Assembly (NCBI GenBank): GCA_019096155.1
Contig: JAHCVI010000001.1
Coordinates: 9,424,001-9,488,000, forward strand
DNA from: Staphylotrichum longicolle
Taxonomy: Eukaryota; Ascomycota; Sordariomycetes; Sordariales; Chaetomiaceae
Direction of reading: 5' to 3'
Length of the DNA: 64,000 nucleotides
Shown: positions 12,444-24,210 of the stretch, piece after piece
How the letters are laid out: every line of letters starts with the position of its first letter
Position numbering within the stretch: the first letter of the stretch is position 1
The notes under the pieces: generated by a model
The model's database searches: none
The model's input: the letters and a program-made list of their open reading frames with translations, nothing else
What the model was told of the DNA's origin: nothing
Translations under genes and position numbers: made by a program

Positions 12444-14432
12444 ATGCCGAACATCTCGGCAGCCGGCCTCGGCCCGGCCAAAGGCGACTCGGCGCCAAGC
12501 GGCGACACCACGGCCGTCTCCTCCTCCGCCTCCGCCTCTACCCTTGGACCATCACCACCACCACAACCACAACACAACCACAGCCACAATCTCTACAATC
12601 TCTCGAGGATGAATCGCTCACCCCCGCCCCAGCGGCAGCGGCAGCGGCGACCGCAGAACCCACCACCCCGCCTCCCCCCCAGAAGAAACCCGCACCCGCC
12701 TGCAGACGACAGCCATCATCCTCGCGCTCCTCGGCGCTCTTTCCTCCGCGCTCGACGTCACCATCGTCACCGTCGCGGTCCCCACCATCGCGCTCGTTCC
12801 ACAGCACGGCGGGCTACACGTGGATCGGGTCGGCCTACATGCTGGCGACGGCCGCGGCGGCGCCCATGTGGGGCAAGATCTCGGACATTTGGGCCGCAAG
12901 CCCATCATGCTCATCGCCGTGGGTGTTCTGGGTCGGGTCGCTGCTGAGCGCCGTGAGCGTCAACATGGGCATGCTGATCGTCGCGCGGGCGGTGCAGGGG
13001 GTGGGCGGGGGCGGGATCGTCATCTTGGTGAATGTCTGTATTAGTGATTTGTTTTCGATGAGGAAGAGAGGTGAGTGCGGACCCCAGTCAAGGTTGGGAA
13101 GGGAGGGCCATTCGGGAAAGAGGGTTTTGGTTTTGGAAGAGTTGCTGACAGTGCGGCATAGGGGTCTATTTTGGGGCCATGGGTATGGTCTGGGCCGTTG
13201 CGTCGGCGGTTGGGCCGATCCTGGGTGGTGTGTTTACCAGCGAGGTGACGTGGAGGTGGTGCTTCTACATCAACCTGCCCATTTCTGGTGTGGGCATGGC
13301 GGTACTGGCGTTCGTGCTTAAGCTGCACAACCCGAGGACGCCGATGCGGCAGGGGTTGGCGGCCGTCGACTGGCTCGGGTCGGTGACGGTCGTCGGCGCC
13401 ACGCTGATGGTCATGCTCGGGCTGGAGCTCGGCGGCGTCACGTATCCGTGGGACTCGCCGACTGTCATCTGCCTGCTTGTGTTTGGCATCGTCACGGCTG
13501 GTCTCTTTGTTGTTATCGAGTGGAAGTTCGCCGAGTTCCCGCTGGTGCCGATGCACCTTTTCCGGATGCGCTCCAGCGCCGCGTCCCTCGCCACCGGGGC
13601 GTTTCAGGGGTTTGTCTTCATCAGCGGCAGCTACTATCTCCCATTGTACTTTCAGGCTGTCTTGGGGGCTTCGCCGCTGATGTCGGGTGTCTACGTTCTC
13701 CCGTGGGTCATGTCCCTGTCCCTCGTCTCGGCGGCCACGGGCATCGTCATAAAAAAGACAGGCAAGTACCTGCCCTGCATCATCTTTGGCATGGCTGTCA
13801 TGACTCTTGGCTTTGGTCTCTTCATCGACCTCGAGCCGCGGGCAAACTGGACCAAGATCATCATCTACCAGCTCATTGCTGGAATCGGCGTCGGGCCAAA
13901 CTTTCAGGCTCCCCTCATTGCTCTCCAAACCACCGTCGGACCTCGGGACATGGCGTCGGCCACCGGTACCTTTGCATTCATCCGGCAGCTGTTTACGTCG
14001 ATCTCAATTGTCATCGGCGGCGTGGTGTTCCAGAATGGCATGGAGCGGCAGTACCCGAAGCTGGTCGAGGAGCTCGGCCCAGACGCTGCCAACCTGCTCT
14101 CCGGCAGCAACGCCGCGTCCAGCGTGGGACTTGTCGCACACCTGCCAGAGGAGCAAGCGCAGGTCGCCAGGGAAGCCTACTTTGATAGCTTGCGGACCAT
14201 GTACATCATGTACGTTGCGTTTGCGGGCCTGGGGTTGCTGATCTCGTTCTTTGTCGGCTCCCGCCAGCTGAGCAAAGACCACACCGAGCACAAGACGGGC
14301 TTGCATCACATGAGGCAGTCCAACCAAGACCGCTTAGACGCAGAAGCACCTAAGGAGGCGGCAAGGGATGAGGAGACGGGAGCGATTCCTGAGGAGAATT
14401 CACGCAAGGAAAAGACGGAAAGGGGGCAATAA
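12444..14432 (+). CDS. MFS exporter, DHA2 (14-TM) type, N-terminal half frame-broken
   Basis: Exons 12444-13070 and 13162-14432. The second part is clean and shows DHA2 features: VGPILGG (the antiporter motif C region), WRWCFYINLP, and a series of membrane helices followed by a charged cytosolic tail. The first 480 nt contain conserved blocks in changing frames: SALDVTIVTVAVPTI, then FHSTAGYTWIGSAY, then GRKPIMLIAVGV, then FWVGSLLSAVS. Likely contraction sites are the runs at 12541-12543, 12674-12680 and 12891-12893 and the dinucleotide runs near 12789-12794 and 12921-12926. Allowing for them gives about 634 residues with family-like spacing. The family exports drugs or secondary metabolites by proton antiport; the substrate is unknown. 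The extreme N-terminus is disordered, so the start is less certain. Confidence 0.82.
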
Positions 14433-15750
14433 CCCGGGCCGGACCGCGCAGCGGAGCATCAGCTGTATGTTGCCGCTTCCAGGTTCCAGCTTGTTTGCCG
14501 CCGACCTGGTTGCCGGACCCAACAGAGGGGTTCACAGATGACCCGGTCGGCTTTGAGGATTAGAGAAGGAGGTCTGTGGAGAGAAGAGTAATTACGGGAC
14601 ACATACATAGGTGCAAACTAAGCATTCAGGCAAAACAGCTGCAGGGGTTCTGTCGGTGCCGCGCCAATCCAGAGATCGGTTCCGGGGTTTTCTGGGCGAC
14701 CTGCTGTCGGCAAGGTCGCATGGTGGCCACTGCGACCTCTTGGCCTGGCACGAATGGAACATCCAGGGCCTCGTCGATTCGAATGCGGCTGCGACGCGCA
14801 GGCTCGTTTGCAGCAAACTCGCTTCCTCTCGCCCGGTCCACGCCTGCGACACTCAGGGTGGTATCGACCGGAGTTTTCGTCGTTCTGATCTGCGCGGGGC
14901 CAAAGACCTAGACATTGCCCGGACTCAACAAGTTGAAAGGTCGCGATGCAGGAGTCGGGATGGGACTGAAGGCGCCTAATGCCGTGCCTGCCTGCAAGCA
15001 GCCTAATTCATCGAGACCTGGAAGGAACACCATGGATGGATCCGCCCACTCCCCACTTCCGCTTTCCACTTCCAGTCACTCGACCAGAAGTGCAAGTTCA
15101 TCTGTTCCTGAAATGGAAGTCTCGAGCCCACTCTCCCACGGCAACTCCCAACTCATCAAACCAAACGCACAACAGTCCGCCCTTTCCAGCAAGACCCAAT
15201 GTTGGGCCGTTGGCTCTAGTCGGGGCGCCGTCGTTTCGCGCACGCGGTTGCGGACGGCTGCCATGGTTCTGCCGCTTCTAGCGCCTTCTAGTGCTGCGCG
15301 CCGTCACTGATCGCGGAGCCTCCGGTGGTGCTACATAGGACACCCCACATGGACCGGAGCTAGGGCCGGTTGGCAAACGGTTCAGGAACGGCTCAACTCC
15401 CGTCGGGATGACCGCGCCTACTGTGTAGACAGACCAGTACTTGGTACCTTGGACCGGGGCGGAACGACCCCATGAAGCAGCGAAGTAGCACCCCTGGTGT
15501 CCCCACGGTCCGACGGAGGTCGACCATCCGCAAACCAACCCACACCCTCACGATCTTCCCCATCTCCACACCCGGAACCACCTTCGTGTGACCATACAAG
15601 GAGACGCTGGCCAAAATAGACAAAGCGCCGGTCAGTCCTTGGTTTCGAGATGGCGGCACGGCGACGCATAAGAGGCGGCTGATCGCCCCCCATCCCGGCG
15701 AGGAGATCCCCAGCAGCCTGCCCAGAAGCATCTCCTCGTCTTCCTGCACC
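14433..15750. other. Intergenic: promoter of the CE1 esterase
   Basis: No gene is supported. It holds the end of the transporter transcript and the esterase promoter. A CCCCAC near 15050 matches the loose CreA consensus, but such sites are frequent by chance. Confidence 0.5.
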
Positions 15751-16875
15751 ATGAAGTTCTCGGCACTTGTCTCGGGCCTGATGGCCTTGGCCCCTTTGGC
15801 CTCGGCGGCTGAACTCGCCAAGCGTGCCACCCTCACCCAGGTCAACAACTTCGGGTCCAACCCGTCGGGCGTGCGGATGTACATCTACGTCCCCGAGAAG
15901 CTGCAAACAAACCCGCCCATTCTCACCGCCATCCACTACTGCACCGGCACCGCCAATGCCTTCTACACCGGCACGCCGTATGCCCGGCTCGCCGATCAGT
16001 ATGGCTTCATCGTCATCTACCCCGAGTCGCCCAACGACGGTGGCTGCTGGGATGTCTCCCAAGGCTACCCTGACCCGCAACGGCGCGCCAACAGCAACAG
16101 CATTGCCAACATGGTCACCTACACCATTGCCCAGTACAAGGCTGACCCCGACCGCGTCTTCCTGGCCGGCACCAGCTCGGGCGCCATGATGACCAACGTC
16201 ATGGCCGCCACCTACCCCGACCTGTTCAAGGCCGGCAGCGCCTACGCTGGTGTCCCCGCCGGCTGCTTCTACACGGGCACCGTGGCCGGCTGGAACTCGA
16301 GCTGCGCCAACGGCCAGTCCATCACCACCCAGAGCGCCTGGGCCCAGACCGCCCTTAACATGTACCCCGGCTACAGCGGCCCGCGTCCCAAGATGCAGAT
16401 CTGGCACGGATCTGCCGATACCACCATCTATCCCCAGAACTTCCAGGAGACTCTCAAGCAGTGGGCCGGCGTGTTTGGCTACACCTATGGCCAGCCCCAG
16501 CAGACCATCAACGGCAACCCCTCGTCCGAGTTCACCAAGTATGTGTACGGCCCGAACCTGGTTGGCTACTACGGCGCCGGCGTCACCCACAACATTGCCA
16601 TCAACGGCGCTGCCGATATGGAGTGGTTCACCGGTATCAAGGGTGTCACTGGCGGATCTACCACCACCAGCAGTGCTGTCCCCACCTCGACCACCACCAA
16701 GGCGTCTTCCACCAGCACTTCTTCCCGCACCAGCTCTGCGCCCACATCGGGCCCGACTGGCTGCACCGCCGCTCGTTGGGGCCAGTGTGCTGGTATCGGC
16801 TACAGTGGGTGCACCACGTGCGCCAGCCCCTACAAATGCACGTACTCCAACGACTGGTACTCGCAGTGCCTTTAA
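15751..16875 (+). CDS. Secreted CE1 esterase with C-terminal CBM1 (acetylxylan/feruloyl esterase)
   Basis: Intronless, 374 residues. A signal peptide covers about residues 1-19, followed by a Lys-Arg site (KR) suited to Kex2 trimming. The alpha/beta-hydrolase domain runs to about residue 300. Its nucleophile is S142 in GTSSG (140-144). A downstream HGSAD supplies the likely acid and GVTHNI the likely histidine. A Ser/Thr-rich linker (about 302-335) leads to a CBM1 in the last 37 residues with the spaced cysteines and aromatic residues that bind crystalline cellulose. CE1 members of this PHB-depolymerase-like subgroup remove acetyl or feruloyl groups from xylan outside the cell. Sequence alone favours acetylxylan esterase but does not exclude feruloyl esterase. 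Confidence 0.92.
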   Translation: MKFSALVSGLMALAPLASAAELAKRATLTQVNNFGSNPSGVRMYIYVPEKLQTNPPILTAIHYCTGTANAFYTGTPYARLADQYGFIVIYPESPNDGGCWDVSQGYPDPQRRANSNSIANMVTYTIAQYKADPDRVFLAGTSSGAMMTNVMAATYPDLFKAGSAYAGVPAGCFYTGTVAGWNSSCANGQSITTQSAWAQTALNMYPGYSGPRPKMQIWHGSADTTIYPQNFQETLKQWAGVFGYTYGQPQQTINGNPSSEFTKYVYGPNLVGYYGAGVTHNIAINGAADMEWFTGIKGVTGGSTTTSSAVPTSTTTKASSTSTSSRTSSAPTSGPTGCTAARWGQCAGIGYSGCTTCASPYKCTYSNDWYSQCL

Positions 16876-17622
16876 GTCCGGGGTGGGAAACCGAATCATT
16901 GGATCTCGGAGTGAAGGTTTCTGGGTTGGCAAAGCAGGTCAGGTTCGCTGTACATATTCAAAAATTTACCCTGTTCATACTACTGCACAAGATCATCTTG
17001 ATTACCAAATGGGCCTTCTCCTTTCTTTTTGACATGTCTCTCTTTCACTCTTTTAGAGGTGAATGCAACGCAATTCTTGGTCGCCTAGCAGTGGCAACAT
17101 ATATGCACAGGCTGCATGTGCCAGATACAGACGACTTGCCACCGAGGCTTGCCTTCACCCCCTCGCGCCTGACTGATACAGACTAGTGACCATCCTGTCC
17201 GGCTTTCCTTGAGCCAGGATCCTTTATTGCGGGGCAATGCGGGTGACTGATTGCTGTCTAGTTCGTAGCGAATGTGGTTGATTTCCCGCCGCACGACGAC
17301 GCACACGCTCGTATCTGGCTTTGCCAGCTTAGGCAAGCTTCCCTTACGTCTGCGACTCCAGCGTCAGCAGCGGATGATCGATTCGCCGATTCGCAGCATC
17401 CCGCAGCCAAATATTGACACTAGAGTCGGACGACGTAAACAACTGGGGGCCTTGGAAGGGTCGGTTCTGATAAGCTCCCAAAGCATACAATCCAAGGAGG
17501 AAGGCCTTGCCCAAAAACTAGGACATATAGGCCGAACAACAACCTGCGGAACGCAACTCCAAGTCAGGTTCATCCCTAATCTCAGCTTCTAAACCCCTCC
17601 AAACTACTTTCTGTCATCCACC
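16876..17622. other. Intergenic
   Basis: Esterase 3' UTR and promoter of the MDR gene. Nothing else recognised. Confidence 0.55.
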
Positions 17623-18898
17623 ATGGCGACCCAAACGGGCATTACCATCGAGGGCCCAAACAAGCTCTACACCATTGTCAACAACCTTCCCCGCTCCACC
17701 CCTGGACCAAAGCAGGCCTTGGTGAAGTGCCTTGCCGTCGGTATTAACCCTGTGTGAGCAATGCCCTCTTCAGTAGACAGCAGCTTAGTTTGACTGACAC
17801 TGAGCCAGTGAGGCGTTGCAGCAACACACTGGCCTTCTGATCAATGAGTGGCCCGCCGTCATTGGCAGCGACTGTGCCGGCGTCGTTCTCGAGGTTGGTC
17901 CCGACTGCACGAAACTGAGCCCGGGCGACCATGTCTACGGCTGCGCGCCCCTTGGCCAGAACAAGTTCACCCCGTTTCAGGACACCTTCCTTGTCGATGA
18001 AGAGATCTTCTTGAAGAAGAGTGCCAACTTGTCCGTGGAGGAGACGGCCACGGTTGGGGCGGGACTGCTGGTAAGAGAGGTGCTGGACCGTCGACTCGTT
18101 TGTTTTGGCGTTGACTCCTCCTGTCTAGACCGCAGGCCTCTGCCTCCTGGCGGGCATGGGACTGACGCTGCCTGAAGATGGCACCAAAGCCCCCGAGAAA
18201 GACGAGTGGATCGTCGTGCTGGGGGGCACTGGAACCGTGGGCCAGTTCGCGGTGCAGATCGCCCATGTCTGTGGATACAAGGTGCTGGCATCGTGCTCCC
18301 CGTCCAAGTCAGCCGTGCGTCACTCAACAATGCCCTGTCTTGCGTAGTATTCTTTTGCTAACAGCATTTAGATTGCAATCAGCAACGGCGCGGCGGCCAC
18401 ATTCAACAATCGAGCCAGCATCGACGAGCAGCTGGCCGAGATCAAGGGCATCACCGGCGGCAACTTTGCTCGCATCTTTGATGCAACCGCGTACGGCTAC
18501 GAGCTCATGCTCAAGGCTCTCGAGACGTGCTCCACCGCGGAGACCAAGTATCTGACCTCTGTTGATGATTGGTAGTTCTCGACATTCGTCAGGCATCAAG
18601 AGAATGTGTCACTGACCCCATCAACAGGTCCCCGTTCAACACCCCGCCCACGATCAAGGAGTACCGCGCTGAACTTGGCCATCTTTGCCGCCTCGACGAG
18701 CCGATCGGTGCCGCCGTGACCAAAGACATTGCGAGTTGGATCCCGACTTTTGAGACCCATCTTGCTGCCGGCACTCTGAAGCCCATCGAATACCAAGTTG
18801 TAGACGGAGTCGGCTGGGAGAAGGTCATCCAGGGCATCCAAGAGTTGGAGAGCGGAAAGGCGGCCAAGAAGATTGTCGTTCGAACTCAGAACGAATAA
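17623..18898 (+). CDS. MDR-family oxidoreductase (enoyl-reductase/quinone-reductase like)
   Basis: Five exons (17623-17753, 17809-18070, 18129-18314, 18372-18571, 18628-18898), all with consensus splice sites and compatible phases, give 349 residues. An N-terminal GroES-like domain contains GSDCAGVVLEVG and GDHVYG. The Rossmann domain carries GGTGTVGQ for the nucleotide. The structural and catalytic zinc ligands of alcohol dehydrogenases are absent, which places it with zinc-free enoyl/quinone reductases. In fungi such proteins act as stand-alone trans-enoyl reductases for polyketide synthases or as general NADPH reductases. No polyketide synthase lies nearby, so a biosynthetic role is unsupported here. 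The gene is tail-to-tail with the GH3 gene, with 182 bp between stops. Confidence 0.88.
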
Positions 18899-19080
18899 AC
18901 CTGTTCAGGGGGTCACAGTTACCTTACTACCTTACTAGGTAGACCACCGAATCTACTCCTAGCACACAATGCCGACTGAGCTGTCCCACCCGCCCCCCTT
19001 CATTAACCATGCAACCCCCTTATGGCCCCTCCGCCCTCGGCTGCGGAAACTCATCCAGCACCACCTCCTCCCCACCCACC

Positions 19081-21585
19081 TCAAACCCCACCACCCTCCC
19101 TCCCCTTCCCTTCCCCTTTCCCCTCCCCATCCCCGTCCCCATCCATCACATCCAACACCAACTCATACCGCCCCGGATACAGCACCCGCCACCCCTCTCA
19201 TCCACCCTCGCCAGCTCCCCGACCCTCACGTCCAGCACCTCGGCCCGCGTCTCCCCCGGCGCAATGCCCCTCACCCTCTTATACCCGACCAGCGTCTTTT
19301 CCGGGTAGGGCCGCGGGCCGAACGCGCCGCGCGCAAACACCAACGCGACGTAGTCGGACGTGACGTGTTGTGTTGCTGTTGTTCGTTGCCGTTGTCGTCG
19401 CGGGCGCCGCCCGGGCCCGTGTTGGTCACCCACACGGACACGGGCGCGGGGAACGGGCAGCGGTCTCTGTGCGTCTCGGTGCAGCCCGCGAGCAGCGACG
19501 CGGTGGTGAGGTTGAAAGACGGGAACACGCCGAAGCGCGCGGAGAAGGTGGTGTAGTGCAGGCCGAAGCCAAAGGGGCGGACGGCGCGGGACTGCGGGAG
19601 CCAGCGGTAGGTGCGGCCCGGGTGGCCCGTGGCGGGGTCCGGGCGGAGGGCCATGTCCGTCATGGGGAGGCGGGCGGTGTACGAGGCCGGGTACTGCGTG
19701 ACGGGTAGGCGGCCGGCGGGCGGGGCGGCGCCGGTGAGGGCGTTCAGGACGGCCGTGCCGCCGGATTGGCCGGGGTAGCCGGCCCAGAGGACCGCGGAGA
19801 TGTTGGGGTTGGTGAGGAGCGGGGTGTCGTCGAGTTGGTCGCCGAGCTGGGTGATGATGAGGGGCTTGGAGAGGGCGGCGAGGGTGTTGATGAGGGTGAG
19901 TTGGGCGGCGGGCCAGGCGATGGAGTCGCGGTCTTTGTCTTCGGAGGCGATGGTGGTGTCGGTCCCGCCAAAGTAGAGGATGATGTCCGCTTGGTTGGCG
20001 GCGGCGAGGGCGGCGGCGGTCCAGGTGTCTTGGGTGGTGTTGGCGGGCGCGACAGGGCCAGTGGCGTAGAGGTAGGTCAGGTTGAGCTGGCTAGCGGCGT
20101 AGACCGGGCTGTGAAGGTAGGGTGGGTAGCCGCTGTATCCGCCGAGCATCTGGGAGTTTGTGGCCCAGAAGCCGATGAGTGCTACTGTCTTCCCTTGAGG
20201 TTCAGAGGTAGAGTGCCGTCGTTCTTGAGGAGGACTAGACCGTCTGATGCGGACTGCAGTGCCAGCGCCTGCGCTTCGGGCGTGTTGACATCAGACCAGC
20301 CGATGGAACGATAGGGGCTGGCGCTTGGCGGATCAAAGTATCCAGCCCGAATTAGCCCTTCGTAGAGGCGGCGTAAAGCCTTGTCAACGACGTCTTCCGA
20401 GAGCAACGTCTCGTTATAGGCACCCACAACGTCCGTCAACGGAGGATAGCCAGGAACCTCGCACACCGTATCCGTGCCGGCCTTGTAGGCCGCTGCCGCC
20501 GCCTGAGCTGCGGTTTGAGTGAAGTTGTGCCAGTTGGGGAGAAAGTCCTGTCCTTGTTAATACGCAAACAGAGCACCAAGAACTGAGTCGTACCTGGATG
20601 GCGTTGCAATCGCTGGTGATGTAGTTGTTATGCTCGGTCCAATTCCAGTGCTTCCGCAAGATGTCATCCATGAGATACGTGCTGGCGCATGCTGGTGTCC
20701 CGTTGAGCGCGTTGTAGGAGCACATGAAGCTGCCCACCTTGGAGTCTCGGGCGCACTGCTGGAACGGGGGGAGGTAGTACTCGGACAAGTCCTGTAGGGA
20801 AACAACGGCGTTGAACCCGTATCGTATGACGCCCTGCCATCTTTCCAAGTCGTAGGCAGCGTAGTGTTTGCAGGTTGCAATCACCTTCCGAATGGAACTC
20901 TTTCCTTCGAGGCCCTCGAGCAGCGCTTTCACATACCCCCTGATGCGGACGGGGTCTTCGCCTGGGGTCTGAGAGAAAGTTTGTCAGTACATGGGCAATA
21001 CGACTGTTAGGTAAGGCAGCCAATGCTCCTACCTCATGGCCCCTTCCCCATCGCGGGTCTTTGTATGGGTTGATATTGGGCGTCCAGTAGTCCAAACCGC
21101 CAAGTCCGGCATTGGCAAAGGCACGGGCTTCGGTGCTGATGACGTTTGCAACCTTGTATACCAGGTCGTCGTCGAAGGCTGCGGCTAACGTGATGGTGTT
21201 CGCAAAGGACGTGGCCGATGAGAAGGGACCGCCAGTGCGGTTGAACGTCACTCCTGGCGATGCAGCAACCCCATGCAAAGCCTCACTCCACCATGCATAG
21301 GGCGGGAGACCAAGTCTTTTTGCGCCTTGGCTCATACTTTGGGTCGTGCTAGTTAGCGGCGTGACTTGAGGTCTAGAAATGGGGTATCACGTACTCGACA
21401 AGGTTTGATAGCTTCTCAGTGATGTTCATGACTTTGACCAGCGCCGCCGCCCGGTCAGGAGGCGAAGCCTTTGCGTCGCATACTGTATTGTTTGCCAGCG
21501 GCCCGTTGACGCAGTCGGGATACTGAAATCCTCCGACACCATTGGCCCCAAAGATGCTTGCCAGTACCCATCGTGATGGCTTCAT
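19081..21585 (-). CDS. GH3 beta-xylosidase, three apparent one-base gaps
   Basis: Four exons: 21585-21395, 21336-21033, 20968-20594, 20547-19081. GH3 enzymes release xylose from the non-reducing end of xylo-oligosaccharides. Seen: GLPPYAWWSEALHG, NINPYKDPRWGRGHE, the (K)HYAAYDLE block, and YITSDCNAIQ whose Asp is the expected nucleophile. The C-terminal fibronectin-III-like domain follows. In the last exon the frame slips at 20192-20194 (just before the TVALIGFW block), at about 19366-19380, and at 19192-19195. Each needs one added base, and the exon then fits 490 codons exactly. The N-terminus is only weakly signal-like, although the family is usually secreted. The reading through the last gap ends in a Gly/Lys/Glu-rich tail. 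Confidence 0.88.
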
Positions 21586-22088
21586 GATGATTGCTTGGAA
21601 TGCGTTGACAAGGAAGCGTCAGCGAGCCATGTTCAGATCAAACGTCTCTTGACGTTGGTATTCAAGCTTCTCGATGTTGATATTCACCGGGCTCAATAGC
21701 ATACCGCCATGTACAACCGACGGGTAAATTGACCACCTGGATACGCGCTCGCATCCCTTGCCCCTGAATCGATACAGTGACTGTAACTTCTCCTCATCGG
21801 CCCGGGAGCTTTCCCAGGATGGCACTCTAGAGCCAAGCTCTCATTGGGGCGGCAGTGAATGAGTGCGGAGAACTTGGAGACGCGTAGCAGAGCAGTGTTT
21901 TTGGTGCAAGGGGCAATGTCAACACGGGCCGGCAGAACGCCCGGCCTCAGATCATTGTTTCCACCTTTGATTGCGCAGTTAATGAAGCCGGTAGATCGGA
22001 TCTTGTCGTCACCGGATTGAACAGGGGAGAAGACGGTATAATAACATCTTTGTTGTACATGTTCATAATGACACATACGGTGAGACTA
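21586..22088. other. Intergenic: promoter of GH3 beta-xylosidase
   Basis: About 500 bp upstream of the GH3 start and downstream of the CFEM gene. No gene seen. Confidence 0.5.
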
Positions 22089-23176
22089 TCAACTTGGCAT
22101 CTCGTGCAGTCTTTTTGGTGTCCCCCAGTCGGCCTCGACAGCAACCGGGTCCGTCGGCTTTTCATACATTCCGGGTGGGGGAAATGGGACCTCGGAGGAC
22201 GAGGCCGGCATTTTGGAGGCTTTGAGCCGCCGCCTTCGCCTCATGAACATGCAGGTCGCGATGGAACCCAGCACCGCAGCCCCAGCTACTCCTCCAACTG
22301 CAATCCCGATGAGCCCTCCGTTGGTGAGTGCTGTCATTGATCAGTGTGAGATAACCCAGCCGAAGTGTCACAAAAGGGGGGTTGACGCCTACCTGGACCC
22401 TTGTCAACCGCTCCCTCGACCGGCGGTGACGCATACGGAGTAGGCGTAGAGATTACGCCTGTGGGACCTGCCACGGTATTTCCAGTTGACCGGGGCATGG
22501 TACTCTCACCAGTAGTTTGTGCGGGTACTGTGACGATGGGAATGGGCAGTCCAGCCGCAGAGCAGTAGGCGCTGTAAACGCTCAGTGCGCTGATGACCTG
22601 GGGCGCGTCCACGCTCGTGGAACATTTGCTTGCGACACAAGTTGACAGAAAAGCGCCGGCAGTGCTGACGAGGGTCGTGTTGCACAGACAAGAGTTGTCC
22701 CAGGGCGCGTCGCAGCCGATGGCGGGCATCAGGTCTTCCGAGGATAGATGCGCCGAGTTCCAGAGACACCGTTGGACGCAGTTTGGCTGCGAAACATAGG
22801 CCGAGTACGACTGGATGGACGCAATAGTGGGGATGGAGAATCCGTTGGAGGAGCAGTAGTTGTTGTAGGCCGACACAGCACTCGTGACAGCCTGGGCCGT
22901 CCTCGGCGAGGTACACCGGCTCGCAACGCAGTCCGAGAGGAAGTCAGCGGCACTTCTCGCCAGCTCCGGGAGGCAGAAGCATTCGTTAACCCATGGCGGA
23001 CTGCAGCCGATGGCGGCAATCAGATCGTCGAGGGCGCTGACGTGCCACAAACAGAGCTTGGCGCAGTCTCGCTGTTCGAGGTAGGCTGGGTACGATGAGA
23101 ATGAAACAGGGACGGCCGCGTGGGCAACGTGGAGCGCGCGGGAAGCGAGGACAAGAAGAAGAATGGCCACCGACAT
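22089..23176 (-). CDS. Single-pass membrane protein with two CFEM-like domains
   Basis: Exons 23176-22393 and 22330-22089 give 341 residues. A signal peptide (about 1-20) precedes two tandem eight-cysteine domains, about residues 37-108 and 124-190, each with the CFEM spacing. A Ser/Thr/Pro-rich stalk, a transmembrane helix starting GLIGIAVGGVAGAAVLG, an arginine cluster and a short cytosolic tail follow. CFEM domains occur only in fungi and often bind haem through an aspartate three residues before the Cys-x-Cys pair. The second domain has that Asp (PWDNSCLC); the first has Val there (PWVNECFC). The protein therefore probably displays one haem-competent and one degenerate domain at the cell surface. 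A receptor or iron-uptake role is inference. Confidence 0.85.
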
Positions 23177-24210
23177 GTTGTGAAGGATCAGTGGCCGAGA
23201 GTCGGCTTGAAGGTGGTGGTGGTGGTCCTAGTATGGATTGGCAACAAGAACAAAACGAGAAGACGCAATTGGGGACGGCAAGCCAAAAATCTGAGTCCCA
23301 GCGATCAATCCCGAGTATTCCGGGTTGGTGTTTGTGGCATGGCCTGCTGTCCACGCCGCATTTTCCGCCGTGAACTGGGGTGCTAGCAGCGGCACAAAAC
23401 ATGAAAAGGAAACGCGTTGAAACGAAACCGCCGATCCGCTCGAAGCGAGGCGTGTCTGCCCCTCGAGACCCTTGTAGGCTTCCTTAGCGGGTGGAGATGT
23501 TTTGCATGTGAAGTTGCACTGCAGAATGCTACTTGCCTGGATTGGCACGCTAACGTTGCCTGTCAACGGCGTACAATGATACAAGACCAGGGGAAGAGGG
23601 AAGATGGTCAACCCAACTCAGCGTCACAGGTATTGAATCTCCAGTTCCAGTTACCGCATCTCAAGCTCGAGTGGGAAAGCGATTCTCGCGAGACAAGAAA
23701 CTCGGAACGATATTCGTGAACTTGCACCATGCAACAAATTTCTCCGTATGCTTTCAGGTACAGTGACTCGTGTAATGTAAAAGGGTTTGTACTTTGTGAG
23801 TTTGTGGGTCCTCATGAGAGTCGGATCGTGATGTCGTTCCCCAACTCCGAACATTGTAAATTGAAAGATCGCAGGGTTTCGGGCGCACAACAAAAAAGCT
23901 CAACGTTGGGAGAGGCTAATAACTCTTGTCTTCAAACAAGAGACAGTAATCGGTAATGCTAGTTTTGATCAAAGTACTTTGTCAGGTTGCGATTGGGCGT
24001 GGCAAAGCGCCCGAAACAGCAGTTTGCAGTCCCCACTAACCCACAACTGCCGCCCAGAAAACTCTACGAGGGAAAATTTTCGGATTGGGCTGCCTCCTGC
24101 CAAGCGGTGAGCAACCTTAATCGGAGCACCCACTCAATAACGCCGCCCAGCTTCCTCTTCCAGCCGAGACATCTTTTCGGCAGCAACACCAGACATCTCG
24201 CCACAACACC
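23177..24210. other. Intergenic: divergent promoters (CFEM gene / RRM gene)
   Basis: About 1 kb without a supported gene. Confidence 0.55.

Noticed and set aside
12444..13070. Extra introns to explain the frame changes in the MFS exporter
   Set aside because: No GT...AG pairs fit; the conserved blocks abut within a few bases, which leaves no room for introns.
15418..16932. Open frame of 504 codons on the minus strand opposite the CE1 esterase
   Set aside because: It is an antisense shadow of a GC-rich gene: Gly/Val/Ala/Arg-rich, with no domain, while the plus strand has a signal peptide, catalytic motif and CBM1.
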